Shown: positions 35,326 through 44,937, counted from the first letter of the stretch. The stretch is DNA of 64,000 nucleotides from Paenibacillus tundrae (GCF_030812775.1 NZ_JAUSTI010000003.1:310001-374000), one strand, 5' to 3'. Numbers and translations are program-made. Notes: a model not told the origin generated them from the sequence alone.

Positions 35326-36156
35326 ATGTTGACGGTTCATGATTCCAAGCAAAAGGTAGTCACTTTGCAAATAAAAGAACTTTTTTTTCTGGCTGGTATT
35401 CTAGGCTCAGACCGATTGCTTGGCGTTGAAGATCCTTTCCGCGGGTATATGGCGGAAGACATTGCTTTGGAGTGGGAGCGCGTCAAAACCTCCTTGCTCG
35501 ACAAAGGATATCTAATTCAGGATCAGAACAGCAATGAACTGATCATGACACCGACCGTATTCTCCAGAGTGGCCATTGCCGGATTGTCTGACAGAGCTTG
35601 TTGGATTCGCTACACGTCGAGTAGCAAGTCCTGTGAAAGTTATATTCATTGCACGGACGAGCGTGTCGTCGAAGTGTCGCGCGTTGTGGACGAACCGGAT
35701 TCATTCCGGTTATCGGATCTGGGAAATGTTCGTGAAGCCATTGATTGTCTGATCGAAAGAATGAAGTGGAGTGGCCATTCTCCTGATGAGAAGCCAGCTC
35801 TTATGTGCTCTAAGAAAAAATTCTATGAAGTCTTGAATGAGTTAAATGGCAAGGAAGTTCAGGCAGTGGCAGATGAGCTAGCGCAGGAGACGAATGATTC
35901 GGATGGATCACTTGCCCTGGCACGCTGTTTGGTAAACAAGGAATCAGATGGAGAGCTGCGTTTGCTTGTGTGGAACGGAGAAGAATGGAATTCACAGTCA
36001 GCGGCGTTTACCGTTAGCTCGATTTCGAATTGGTTATTCCGTATGAGCACAGCCGCTTCAGATGATTGGCTTGTTGCAGCACTGACGACTAGAGAACAGT
36101 TTCACGAGATGCTGCTGGACTGGCTTAAACAGCCTGCAGGGGAAGAGGAAAGGTGA
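35326..36156 (+). CDS. Type VII locus protein of unknown function
   Basis: A 276-residue soluble protein encoded 16 bases after essC and six bases before a WXG100-like gene, so certainly in the same transcript. It has no membrane segment. The start has a wHTH-like look (KELFFLAGILGSDRLLG...EWERVKTSLLDKGYLI). Its size and place suggest a substrate chaperone similar in role to EspG, but I see no sequence motif that proves this. ATG 35326 follows GAGGGGAGGTGGCTCATA. Confidence 0.65.
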   Translation: MLTVHDSKQKVVTLQIKELFFLAGILGSDRLLGVEDPFRGYMAEDIALEWERVKTSLLDKGYLIQDQNSNELIMTPTVFSRVAIAGLSDRACWIRYTSSSKSCESYIHCTDERVVEVSRVVDEPDSFRLSDLGNVREAIDCLIERMKWSGHSPDEKPALMCSKKKFYEVLNELNGKEVQAVADELAQETNDSDGSLALARCLVNKESDGELRLLVWNGEEWNSQSAAFTVSSISNWLFRMSTAASDDWLVAALTTREQFHEMLLDWLKQPAGEEER

Positions 36157-36162
36157 TGGTAA

Positions 36163-36711
36163 ATGCGCATTCGTGTGGAACCGGATGTGCTTCGGGCACT
36201 GAGCAGGCAGATTCAGTATGCGGCGGAGCAAATACAGCAAAAGATGACAGTATTGGATCAGGCAATTCATTCGTTAGACTGGGAAGTTGAAGCTCGTGCT
36301 GCTGTGATGAGTGAATGGAACCACAGTAAGCGGGTCGGCGAAGATGCAGTGCGTCGTTTCATGGACTTAAGCGTGCAACTGGGACGCAAGGCCGTGGTAT
36401 TCCAACAGGTTGATATGGAGTACCGCACGGTGCTGGGTCATGTGAACACAACTTACAGCAATGCGGTTAATATGCTCCATGTGCTTGAGAACAATCATGC
36501 AGGAGAGATCTTACCCGATCATTCCGCAACTACTGCTATTGTATCCGATCCCCTTTCCGCGGTGGCGGCAGTGTATCGTGTACAGGATGCCGCTCCACCA
36601 GCTGGTTCCCCAGCGACATTAATTCAGGCTATGCAGCCTGAACCTGTAGCATGGAGATTCACAGATCCTTCCTTTCGAGGAAGGAGAGGAACCGAACCTG
36701 TTGTTTCTTAG
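36163..36711 (+). CDS. WXG100-like protein with extended tail
   Basis: A 182-residue protein. The first 90 residues look like a helical hairpin of the WXG100 type, with LDWEVEARAAV at the turn position (Trp present, Gly of W-x-G replaced by Val). An unstructured proline- and alanine-rich tail follows. It may be a secreted partner or substrate of the EssC machine. ATG 36163 follows GAGGAAAGGTGATGGTAA and lies six bases after the previous stop. Confidence 0.6.
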   Translation: MRIRVEPDVLRALSRQIQYAAEQIQQKMTVLDQAIHSLDWEVEARAAVMSEWNHSKRVGEDAVRRFMDLSVQLGRKAVVFQQVDMEYRTVLGHVNTTYSNAVNMLHVLENNHAGEILPDHSATTAIVSDPLSAVAAVYRVQDAAPPAGSPATLIQAMQPEPVAWRFTDPSFRGRRGTEPVVS

Positions 36712-36832
36712 GCTTGTAGGATAGAGAGTCCCGAGAACAGCACAGTAGAAAGTGAATTGTTTATGTAAATAGTCTGTTAGGGGAAGTTTCATTGCCTGAA
36801 AATGGGGTAAATAGGAGTAGGTCCTTCGGCTT

Positions 36833-36861
36833 TTGTCCGATCGATCTTGGTATAGTACAAT
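36833..36861 (+). promoter_or_regulatory. Promoter in front of the WXG100 gene
   Basis: TTGTCC at 36833-36838 and TACAAT at 36856-36861 are separated by 17 bases, 48 bases before the start codon. A separate promoter would explain high WXG100 expression compared with the ATPase genes. Confidence 0.55.
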
Positions 36862-36908
36862 TTGAACAAGCAAAAATTTAATTGCACAAACCAAGGAGGA
36901 ATTTACAC

Positions 36909-37184
36909 ATGGCAGGACGTATTTTAGTTACCCCAGAACAGCTTGATCAGGTTTCCAATCAATTTAAACAAAGCGGTGAGCAAAGTCAGCAAATCGTATC
37001 TACATTGACTCAATCCATCACTAGCATGGAAGGACAATGGGAAGGTATGACGAAGCAACGCTTCTTCCAAGAATTCCAAGAAGCAAGCAAACAAATGCAA
37101 TCTTTCGTTCAAACGCTTAATAGCATTAGTGCGGAACTGACAGCTATTGCTAACAAATTCCGTACGGCTGACCAAACTCGCTAA
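36909..37184 (+). CDS. esxA: WXG100 protein EsxA
   Basis: This 91-residue protein is the classic small type VII substrate: a helical hairpin with W-E-G at the turn (MEGQWEGMTKQRFFQEF, about residues 38-54). The C-terminal secretion motif Y-x3-[DE] appears here with Phe at the first position (FRTAD). ATG 36909 follows AAGGAGGAATTTACAC; the longer frame to 36882 overlaps the ribosome site. It has its own promoter and terminator. Confidence 0.93.
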   Translation: MAGRILVTPEQLDQVSNQFKQSGEQSQQIVSTLTQSITSMEGQWEGMTKQRFFQEFQEASKQMQSFVQTLNSISAELTAIANKFRTADQTR

Positions 37185-37265
37185 TCTGCTATACATAGAT
37201 CAGGCCGAAACGTTGTCTGAGTTCGCCCTGAATATATGCAGGCAGCTAGTTGAAGATGTGAAACT

Positions 37266-37307
37266 GCAACAAAAACCGGGCGTTTTACGACACCCGGTTT
37301 TTGTTGC
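37266..37307. terminator. Terminator after esxA
   Basis: GCAACAAAAACCGGG pairs perfectly with CCCGGTTTTTGTTGC. It closes the esxA transcript ahead of the kinase-like gene. Confidence 0.9.
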
Positions 37308-37340
37308 ACTATGACAGAAATGATAGAGAGAGGGATGAGC

Positions 37341-39422
37341 ATGTCTTTTCAACCGAATCCCGGGGATGAAGTTGTAATCAATGATATAGCCTATACGATT
37401 GGACAGCATCCTGCTGCACCAGGTTTGGCTTATGCACAAGCCGGAAGGCAAGGGATTGTCTACCAATTGATTCCCCGTAATGGTTCTATACATGGGGCCA
37501 AAGCACTAAAAGTGTTTTTTCCAAAATTCCGTATTCCAGCTATGGTCTATCAGTCTGAGCATATGGAGCCTTATAGTGAACTGCCAGGTTTGCAAGTATG
37601 CAAGCGTGATGTGCTCACTCCGGAAAGAAACGGAGCGCTCATTGGAGAACATCCTGATTTGTTGTATGCGGTATTAATGCCGTGGGTGCAAGGTCTGACC
37701 TGGTTTGATGTAATCAGTGATCAGAAAGAGCTAACCGCAGAGGAAAGTCTGAAGTTAGCGAGAGCACTAGCAGGAACAGGTTCGGCCATGGAGCAGCGTG
37801 GGCTTGCTCATTGCGATTTGTCCGCACCCAATGTGATGATTCCGTTTTTTTCCGAAGTGGAGAACCTGGGAGGATCAGCCGTTGAGCTTGTTGACGTAGA
37901 ACAGATGTACAGCTCCAAGATGGATCGTCCGGATGCGCTCTTGGCAGGCTCACCTGGTTATGCAGCACATCGGACAGTGCATAGTGGATTGTGGAGCTCC
38001 TATGCGGATCGCTTTGCTGGGGCTGTTATTATTGCAGAGATGCTAAGCTGGTCTGATCCGATAATCGTCGAGAAGGCATGGGGCGAAAGTTATTTTGATC
38101 AACATGAGATGCAGACAGTCAGTGAGCGTTATTACGCGATGCGAGACTCATTGAATAAGCGTTGGGGCTCCAAAATGGCGGATCTATTCGTCAGAGCATG
38201 GGAAAGTCATGATCTTAGCAGTTGTCCCACATTCGGAGAATGGTATGTCGCACTAGCTGCTCTAGATGCAAACCAAGTACCTACTATACCTACCGTTGTG
38301 GAGGAAGATGCTGCTGATCAATCTCATTTGCCAAATGATCAAGAGACAACAGTGGCAGGTGGCATAAGTGGAACATTGGCATCTGACGGAGGCTCTGACC
38401 AAAATTCAGAAGCATCGACTCCGCCACCTGGTCAAGAAGCAGTGGTTCAACGTTTATTTCTTCAGGCACGAGCATTAGAAGAAGATGGTAAGCCTGCGGC
38501 TGCACTTGAGGTGTATCGTTCATTGCACCACTTTATACCGAACAACAGTGCTATGCAGATCGAGGTTGCGGCAGCCATCAAAGAGTTGGATGAACGTTTG
38601 AATCCTAAGGATGACGAAGGACAGCCTGTTCGGCTCCCTTTTTATAGATCCAAAAAATTCATGATCTCTTCGGCTGTGCTCATTGTATTGCTGGCGGGCT
38701 CTGTACCAACGGTCAAAATATTGGCTGATCAAGCAGAGGTAAAACAACAGGAGCAACAGGAGGCAGCTAGACTCGCAGAGATTAAGGCGGCGGAAGAAGC
38801 CGAGGCAGCAAAGGCTGCAGCGCTCAGGCAACAGGAAGAAGAGAAGAAACAACAAGAAGCTGCTGCAGCAAAACTAGCGGCTGATGAGAAGAAAAAGCAG
38901 GAGGAAGCAGAGAAGCAACTTGCTGAGGCCAAGAAGAAGGAAGAAGAGCGTAAGGCGCTCCAAGCCAAGTATGATAAACAGGCCAAGTACGAAGCGTATC
39001 TTGCGAAGCAGGAGCAACAGAAAAAAGAAGCTGAACGTAAGGCACAGCAGGAGAAATATGATAAACAAGCGAAATATGAGGCTTATCTAGTTTGGAAAAA
39101 AGAGCAGGAGGCTCTAGCTGCCAAGCAAGAAGCTGCACGTAAAGCCGCAGCTGAAGCTCAGCGCAAACAGGAGGCTGCCCAAAAAGCTGCGCTTAAGAAA
39201 AAGCGTGCTCAGAACGTAGTCACACTGATTGCACACTACAACAAAGCGTATAACGCACAAATTGGTAAAAAGACGGATAATGCTCTATCCTATGCTCGGG
39301 ATTTCAAAAATCTCTATAATACCGATGCTGCCTACTTCAAAGGGGTAGGTAAAGTTGCAGCTCGAATGAGCGCGATTAACAAGTTCCTCAGCAATAGCGA
39401 TTATAAGCTACCAAACCTGTAA
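37341..39422 (+). CDS. Membrane-anchored protein-kinase-like protein of the type VII locus, possible EssB equivalent
   Basis: A 693-residue protein. The N-terminal part (to about 320) is protein-kinase-like: the catalytic loop reads HCDLSAPNVM (about residues 155-164), keeping Asp and Asn, and the DFG position reads VDVEQ, keeping Asp. A TPR-like stretch is near 375-420, one membrane helix near 440-460, and a long Lys/Glu/Ala coiled coil with two YDKQAKYEAYL repeats runs to about 640. EssB/YukC also combines a kinase-fold domain, one membrane helix and an extracytoplasmic helical part, and no standard EssB is present here. GAGAGAGGG sets the start at ATG 37341. Kinase activity is possible but unproven. 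Confidence 0.8.
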   Translation: MSFQPNPGDEVVINDIAYTIGQHPAAPGLAYAQAGRQGIVYQLIPRNGSIHGAKALKVFFPKFRIPAMVYQSEHMEPYSELPGLQVCKRDVLTPERNGALIGEHPDLLYAVLMPWVQGLTWFDVISDQKELTAEESLKLARALAGTGSAMEQRGLAHCDLSAPNVMIPFFSEVENLGGSAVELVDVEQMYSSKMDRPDALLAGSPGYAAHRTVHSGLWSSYADRFAGAVIIAEMLSWSDPIIVEKAWGESYFDQHEMQTVSERYYAMRDSLNKRWGSKMADLFVRAWESHDLSSCPTFGEWYVALAALDANQVPTIPTVVEEDAADQSHLPNDQETTVAGGISGTLASDGGSDQNSEASTPPPGQEAVVQRLFLQARALEEDGKPAAALEVYRSLHHFIPNNSAMQIEVAAAIKELDERLNPKDDEGQPVRLPFYRSKKFMISSAVLIVLLAGSVPTVKILADQAEVKQQEQQEAARLAEIKAAEEAEAAKAAALRQQEEEKKQQEAAAAKLAADEKKKQEEAEKQLAEAKKKEEERKALQAKYDKQAKYEAYLAKQEQQKKEAERKAQQEKYDKQAKYEAYLVWKKEQEALAAKQEAARKAAAEAQRKQEAAQKAALKKKRAQNVVTLIAHYNKAYNAQIGKKTDNALSYARDFKNLYNTDAAYFKGVGKVAARMSAINKFLSNSDYKLPNL

Positions 39423-39461
39423 TTATAAATGTGAACAACGACGGAGGTGACCTCATCCCAG

Positions 39462-40214
39462 ATGAACTATACAATTCAAGCATCCCAGCGCACACCTGCA
39501 TTGATTATCTATTTAATTGATATTAGCGCCTCCATGAACATGGTTCTGGAAAATCGTAGACGGATTGATGTGGTCTATGATGCATTGGCTCTGGCCATCC
39601 GCCAAATGGTCTTTCGTTCGACCAAAGGCAATCGATTGACACCTCGTTACCGTATTGCGATCCTTGCGTACAGTGATGATGTATATGACTTGCTTAACGG
39701 TATTAAAGGCATCGACGAAATCGCTGCCGTTGGTTCGTTGCCTGACCTTACACCTAAGCGGTTCTCGGATTCGGCCAAAGCTTTTCTACAAGCGGAGAAG
39801 ATTCTTCAGGCTGAGATTCCTAATATGCAGGACTGTCCAGCGCCGCTCGTTTGCCATATGACAGATGGCGTGGCGACAGGTGAAGATCCTGAGCCGATCG
39901 CTAAACGAATCATGGGCATGAGTGTTCCGGATGGTAATGTGTTGGTGGAGAATATCTTCATTTCCGATCACTTGCTGGAAACTCCGATCTCGGAGCCAAG
40001 ACGTTGGAAAGGAATCTCTTCAGAAACAGTACTGCAGGATGAACATGGGGAGAAGCTACGGAATATGTCTTCCGTGTTGCCAGAGAGTTACCGTGAGATG
40101 CTAGTTGAAGCCGATTACCTGCTTGCCCCTGGTGCGTTGATGATGCTTCCAGGTACGTGCGCAGAACTGGTATCCATCGGCTTTCAGATGTCCGCTGCTA
40201 CGCCTGTTAGATAG
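39462..40214 (+). CDS. VWA-domain protein of the type VII locus
   Basis: A 250-residue von Willebrand A domain with an intact metal site: DISAS near residues 21-25 and the later Thr and Asp (HMTDGVATG). The protein is soluble. It is encoded between a kinase-like and a PP2C-like gene. Such kinase-phosphatase-VWA trios are known from TerY-type phosphorylation modules in other bacteria. CGGAGGTGA precedes ATG 39462; an in-frame GTG at 39447 lies within that site. It may link phosphorylation to assembly of the secretion machine. Confidence 0.82.
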   Translation: MNYTIQASQRTPALIIYLIDISASMNMVLENRRRIDVVYDALALAIRQMVFRSTKGNRLTPRYRIAILAYSDDVYDLLNGIKGIDEIAAVGSLPDLTPKRFSDSAKAFLQAEKILQAEIPNMQDCPAPLVCHMTDGVATGEDPEPIAKRIMGMSVPDGNVLVENIFISDHLLETPISEPRRWKGISSETVLQDEHGEKLRNMSSVLPESYREMLVEADYLLAPGALMMLPGTCAELVSIGFQMSAATPVR

Positions 40215-40227
40215 GAGGGGGTTTCAT

Positions 40228-41070
40228 TTGAGGACGATGCGTTTGGCCACACTGCCCGAAGGAGATCAGAGAGTGCAAGCGAAGCAGAGGCGCGGCGACT
40301 TTCGTTATGTGAGTGTTCAGACAGGAGAACAGCCGTTAACCCGATATCAAGGTGTTCTTCAATGCCGTTATGGATATGGGAGAGCGGCTGAAACCGTGAA
40401 TCAAGGAGATACAGGTCAAGATTTTGCTGCTGTTCGGTTGAACGGCAATGTATGTAACTTTGTTTTATGCGATGGCGTGGGTATGAGTTACCTAGGTGAT
40501 TTCGCTGCAAGGTTTCTAGGTAATTCGCTGCTCGATTGGTTGGAAACCACATCTGTGCCGAGTGCAGAAGGGATCGAGAAGCTTCTTCAAGATCTCACGA
40601 TCCCTGCATCGGAACAGTTAGAGAAATTGCAGCCCCTAGATAATTCGCCATTGCTTCTACGTGAAGTGTTAATGGAGAAACGAAGCAGGGGTAGTCAGGC
40701 TATGTATGTGTGTGGTCGAATCATACTTTCTGGTGCTTCCAGAAGGAGTCGTGTCTGGATTGCCTGGCAAGGGGATTCGCGTATTCGTCTGTGGCGAAAC
40801 GGACAAGAGCAATCGGCTACTTTTCAGAAATACTGCCGTACCAATGAACGGTGGTCTACACGTGAAGGGACAGTGGGCGGCAAACCGCATATTTTCGAGG
40901 CCAAGATGTCTGGGAGTGAAAAGGTTCGCCTACAGCTCTATACGGACGGTCTAAATGATCTTGATGCGATACAAGCCTATATTCCGGATGAGCATATTCA
41001 AGTGTTGCTTGATTCCAGGCATACCGGAGGGCTTGAAGATGATGCCGCTTTCATAGAGCTAGAATGGTAA
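40228..41070 (+). CDS. PP2C-like Ser/Thr phosphatase of the type VII locus
   Basis: A 280-residue protein with the PP2C blocks: Q-D-F near residue 65, LCDGVGM near 80, GSQAM, WQGDSRIRLW near 182-191, YTDGLNDLD and LEDDAAF near the end. The metal-binding Asp residues are kept, so it may be active and could reverse phosphorylation by the kinase-like protein two genes upstream. TTG 40228 is six bases after AGGAGGGGG and is preferred over ATG 40237. It is the last gene of the locus. Confidence 0.82.
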   Translation: MRTMRLATLPEGDQRVQAKQRRGDFRYVSVQTGEQPLTRYQGVLQCRYGYGRAAETVNQGDTGQDFAAVRLNGNVCNFVLCDGVGMSYLGDFAARFLGNSLLDWLETTSVPSAEGIEKLLQDLTIPASEQLEKLQPLDNSPLLLREVLMEKRSRGSQAMYVCGRIILSGASRRSRVWIAWQGDSRIRLWRNGQEQSATFQKYCRTNERWSTREGTVGGKPHIFEAKMSGSEKVRLQLYTDGLNDLDAIQAYIPDEHIQVLLDSRHTGGLEDDAAFIELEW

Positions 41071-41265
41071 CGAGATGAATGAATGAAGAAGGATCGATGT
41101 GTGACATGATTTTCTTCTGCATGCTGATATGTAAAAAAATAGGTCATGCTTGATTTAAAAGACGCTCTTTTTGGGTAATCTTGTGAAGAATATGCTTCAT
41201 GATCATTATGAAGCAACACGTACATTCTTACATAATTGCTGAGAAAAAAAGGAGTGGAATAGATA

Positions 41266-42072
41266 ATGACACAACATAACGGTAAATCACGCTTCGCTGG
41301 CAAGGTCGCCATTATTACGGGAGCAGGTTCAGGGATTGGAAAAGCTACAGCACTTAAGCTTGCTAGCGAAGGGGCTCACGTTGCCTTATTTGATCTGGTC
41401 AATGATCGCATTTCGAAGACAGAAGATGAGATTAATTCAGTCTACAAAGGTGCAGCACGAGCATTCGATGTCGATATTTCTGACGCATCCCGTGTGGAAA
41501 AGGCTGTTCTGGAGACCGTTGAATTATTTGGAGGTCTGGATATCGTATTTGCCAACGCTGGCATTAACGGTGTATCTGCACCTATTGAAGAAATTCAGGT
41601 TGAGGATTGGAAACAGATCATTACAACGAATCTGGATGGCACGTTCTTCACAATTAAATATGCATTACCACATCTGAAGAAACGTAGCGGAGGCAGCATT
41701 ATTATTACGAGTTCCATTAACGGGAATCAGCGTTTCTCAAGCTTCGGGATGTCGGCTTATAGTACGTCCAAGGCGGGACAAGTCGCTTTTGCCAAGATGG
41801 CTGCCTTGGAACTCGCTAAATTTAAGATTCGTGTAAATGTCATTTGCCCGGGTGCAATTGCAACCAATATTGATCAGAGTACGGTCAAAACCGATGATTT
41901 GCAGCAGATTGTCATTCCTATTGAGTTCCCAGAAGGGCAACAGCCACTTGCAGATGGACCGGGTCAGCCGGAACATGTTGCCGATCTGGTTGCTTTCCTA
42001 GCTTCAGCAGAATCAAAGCATATTACAGGTGCAGAGATTGTGATCGATGGTGCAGAATCACTGCTCAGCTAA
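41266..42072 (+). CDS. Short-chain dehydrogenase/reductase
   Basis: A 268-residue classical SDR: TGAGSGIGKATAL near residues 19-31 binds NAD(P), NAGI near 97, the catalytic Ser in TSSING and Y-S-T-S-K near 162. The Asp after the second strand (FDLVND) suggests NAD preference. The substrate is unknown. ATG 41266 follows AAAAGGAGTGGAATAGATA. The 195 bases before it hold nothing recognisable beyond a likely promoter region. Confidence 0.88.
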   Translation: MTQHNGKSRFAGKVAIITGAGSGIGKATALKLASEGAHVALFDLVNDRISKTEDEINSVYKGAARAFDVDISDASRVEKAVLETVELFGGLDIVFANAGINGVSAPIEEIQVEDWKQIITTNLDGTFFTIKYALPHLKKRSGGSIIITSSINGNQRFSSFGMSAYSTSKAGQVAFAKMAALELAKFKIRVNVICPGAIATNIDQSTVKTDDLQQIVIPIEFPEGQQPLADGPGQPEHVADLVAFLASAESKHITGAEIVIDGAESLLS

Positions 42073-42141
42073 CAAAGAAACATTGTAGATGAGCTATGAA
42101 TGTAATCAATGGTTAAGGTTAAATACGGTTTGTATTAGGGT

Positions 42142-42165
42142 CGTTCCTTGGGAACGGCTTTTTTT
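42142..42165 (+). terminator. Terminator after the SDR gene
   Basis: CGTTCC and GGAACG pair around TTG, followed by GC and seven T. Confidence 0.85.
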
Positions 42166-42417
42166 GTTATAATGCGACTATGTATATTTAGGTGAGACAT
42201 ATTTACACGGATATTTATGAGGGTATCTCTACAGAACATCTTAATCTCCTCGATCAATAGAAATCGAACTTACTAAAGTGATATGAGACGGATGGATAGG
42301 AGCAAAAGAGCAGGATGGCTTGGTTATGAGAGTGATCTGCATAATGTGATGCTCATGGTCTGTAGTCCGTTCAATATGTGTGCAAAAGTTAGTGTGACAT
42401 CAAGTGGGAGCGATGAT

Positions 42418-44937
42418 ATGAAGATAGAATTACCGATACAACAGATTATTCCTGAACTGAAGCAGCAATTGCGGGAACAGGATACGGCTGTTCTGATTGC
42501 AGAGCCGGGAGCCGGTAAAACAACCGTTGTTCCGCTCGAACTCTTGGGTGAGCCATGGGTTAATGATCGGAAAATATTGATGCTGGAGCCTCGCCGTCTG
42601 GCAGCTCGATCTGCGGCAGCTCGGATGGCGGCTTTTCTCGGGGAAAACGTGGGGGAGACCGTTGGATATCGGGTACGCATGGATACACGAGTAAGTCAGG
42701 CTACCCGGATTGAGGTTGTAACAGAAGGTGTATTAACACGTATGTTACAGCAGGATCAGGGGTTAGAGGATACAGCGATGATTATTTTCGATGAGTTCCA
42801 TGAGCGGCATTTACATGGGGATCTGGGTCTTGCACTGGCGTTGGAATCCAGAGCGATGTTGCGTCCTGATCTGAAGTTACTTGTGATGTCGGCTACGCTT
42901 GATCCGGTGCCTATCTGTACATTGCTTGGTGAAGGGACGAGCTGGTTGGATTGTCCTGGCCGTACCTTTCCAGTGGAAACACGATACGTCCATAGGCCAG
43001 CTTCTGCGCAGCTTGAGGAATTCGTTGCGCGTGCGATAGCTAATGCTGTTGCTGACCAAGAAGGTGACATGCTGGTATTTCTTCCTGGGGCGAGAGAAAT
43101 TTATCGAACTGCCCGAGCACTCGAAAGCATGATGCTTCCTGCTCATGTGTTAGTTCAATCGTTATATGGCAGCATGCCATTAGAACGACAGGATGAAGCG
43201 ATTCGCCCTGCAGCGCAGGGCATGCGCAAGGTTGTGTTATCCACTTCTATAGCCGAATCAAGTCTTACGATTGCAGGCATTAAAGTGGTTGTGGATGCCG
43301 GGCTTAGCCGGGCATCCGTATTCTCGGCACGCACAGGGATGAGCCGTCTGATGACGATGCCGGTATCTAAGGCATCGGCAGATCAACGGCGGGGGCGTGC
43401 AGGGCGAACTGCCCCAGGGGTGTGTTACCGGCTATGGAGCGAGGAGGCTCATGGTGCGTTGCCTGAGGCAGCGCGCCCAGAGATTACCTCCGCGGATCTT
43501 GCGCCGCTGGCGCTGCAGCTTGCCGCCTGGGGAGTCCAGTCCCCTGCAGAACTGCAGTGGCTGGATACCCCGCCTGCCGCTGCCTTCGGCCAGGCACAGG
43601 CGCTGCTGCGCCAGCTGGGCGGCCTGGATGACGCAGGCCGCATCACGCCCTTTGGGCGGCGGATGAACACGCTGGGTGTTCATCCACGACTGGCCAGCAT
43701 GCTGCTCCGCGCGGCGGAGCTTGGGCTGGCCAGCTACGCCAGCATGCTGGCGGCGCTGCTGCAGGAGCCTCCGGGCCTGCGCAGCAGCGGTAGTGCCAGC
43801 GCGGGCACGGATCTGCGCCCGCGCGTAGAAGCGCTGCTGATGGCTGACAGCAGCGGCATGCCGCAGGCGGCAGCGTCTGTCGCAGACGCAGCTGCCGTGC
43901 GGCGCATGCTCCAAGAGAGCCGCCAGCTTCGCTCGGCGCTCGACCCGGCGCAGCATTCGCTCCGGCCGGATGAGGACAGTTGCGGATTGCTACTGTCCTT
44001 TGCCTACCCGGACCGAATCGGGCAGCGCCGGGAGGATGGCCGCTATCTGCTGAGCAGCGGCCGGGGTGTGCGGCTTGCAGCGACAGAATCGCTGAGCCGT
44101 TCAGCCTGGCTGGTCGCAGCGGAGGCAGACGACCAGGGTGCAGATGCACGCATCCTGTTAGCTGCGCCAGTGCCGGAGCAGCTCTTGCTGGATCATGCTG
44201 CACATTTGTTGCATGAGGAAGATCGCATCGTGTGGGATCGCAGCACACGAAGTGTAAGAGCACACCGTTCCCTCCGAATTGGCGCAATTGTTGTGAAGGA
44301 GAGTGGCATTACTCATCCTGCGGAAGATCAGGTCATGGAGGCGATGATCAGTGGCATTCGTTTGGAAGGCTTAGCTTGCCTCCCTTGGAATAAATCTTCT
44401 CGGCAGCTTGCAGATCGATTACGCTTTTTGCATACACACTTACCAGGTTGGCCTAATCTGTCTGCTGACGAACTAACGACTGATTTTGCAGCAAGGCTAC
44501 GACCATTTTTGAGTGGAATGCGATCTGTCACAGATCTCAAAAAATTGTCGCTCCAAGATGTACTGCTAAGTGAACTGAGCTGGGAGCAGCGTCAGCAAAT
44601 GGATCAAGAGGCGCCTACACATATTCAGGTTCCAAGTGGATCTCGGATTCCGATTGATTATAGTCGTCCTGAAGACCCTACGTTGGCAGTTAGACTCCAA
44701 GAGATGTTTGGGCAACAGGAGACACCTCGGATCGGTGGTGGACGTGTACCTCTTACTGTGCATTTGCTATCACCAGCGCAGCGTCCTGTACAAGTGACGC
44801 GGGATTTAGCAAATTTCTGGCGTGAGACCTATTTCGAAGTGAAAAAGGATCTCAAAGGTCGTTACCCGAAACATTATTGGCCAGATAACCCTTTAGAAGC
44901 GATGGCAACCAATCGAGCTAAGCCTCGCGGCAGTTAA
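42418..44937 (+). CDS. hrpB: HrpB-type DEAH-box ATP-dependent helicase
   Basis: An 839-residue helicase: Walker A AEPGAGKTT near residue 30, DEFH (the family's DEAH box variant) near 125, SATL, the motif VI region QRRGRAGRTAPG near 325-336, and the HrpB C-terminal end YWPDNPLEAMATNRAKPR. HrpB function in bacteria is poorly known and it is usually dispensable. ATG 42418 follows GTGGGAGCGATGAT; the frame can be read back to 42283 without support. The middle of the gene has a sharply higher GC content than both ends. Confidence 0.92.
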   Translation: MKIELPIQQIIPELKQQLREQDTAVLIAEPGAGKTTVVPLELLGEPWVNDRKILMLEPRRLAARSAAARMAAFLGENVGETVGYRVRMDTRVSQATRIEVVTEGVLTRMLQQDQGLEDTAMIIFDEFHERHLHGDLGLALALESRAMLRPDLKLLVMSATLDPVPICTLLGEGTSWLDCPGRTFPVETRYVHRPASAQLEEFVARAIANAVADQEGDMLVFLPGAREIYRTARALESMMLPAHVLVQSLYGSMPLERQDEAIRPAAQGMRKVVLSTSIAESSLTIAGIKVVVDAGLSRASVFSARTGMSRLMTMPVSKASADQRRGRAGRTAPGVCYRLWSEEAHGALPEAARPEITSADLAPLALQLAAWGVQSPAELQWLDTPPAAAFGQAQALLRQLGGLDDAGRITPFGRRMNTLGVHPRLASMLLRAAELGLASYASMLAALLQEPPGLRSSGSASAGTDLRPRVEALLMADSSGMPQAAASVADAAAVRRMLQESRQLRSALDPAQHSLRPDEDSCGLLLSFAYPDRIGQRREDGRYLLSSGRGVRLAATESLSRSAWLVAAEADDQGADARILLAAPVPEQLLLDHAAHLLHEEDRIVWDRSTRSVRAHRSLRIGAIVVKESGITHPAEDQVMEAMISGIRLEGLACLPWNKSSRQLADRLRFLHTHLPGWPNLSADELTTDFAARLRPFLSGMRSVTDLKKLSLQDVLLSELSWEQRQQMDQEAPTHIQVPSGSRIPIDYSRPEDPTLAVRLQEMFGQQETPRIGGGRVPLTVHLLSPAQRPVQVTRDLANFWRETYFEVKKDLKGRYPKHYWPDNPLEAMATNRAKPRGS
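43440..44130. other. GC-rich block inside hrpB
   Basis: The 60 bases 43741-43800 contain 44 G or C by direct count, against 31 in 42541-42600 of the same gene. The block covers the helicase's central region and keeps the reading frame. It also creates long antisense frames that are not genes. It may reflect recombination with a GC-richer relative or biased gene conversion. Confidence 0.7.

Noticed and set aside
43643..44287. Long minus-strand open frame of 214 residues inside hrpB, and similar ones at 43432-43956
   Set aside because: They arise from the GC-rich block, which has few stop codons in any frame, lack ribosome sites, and lie opposite a well-conserved helicase.
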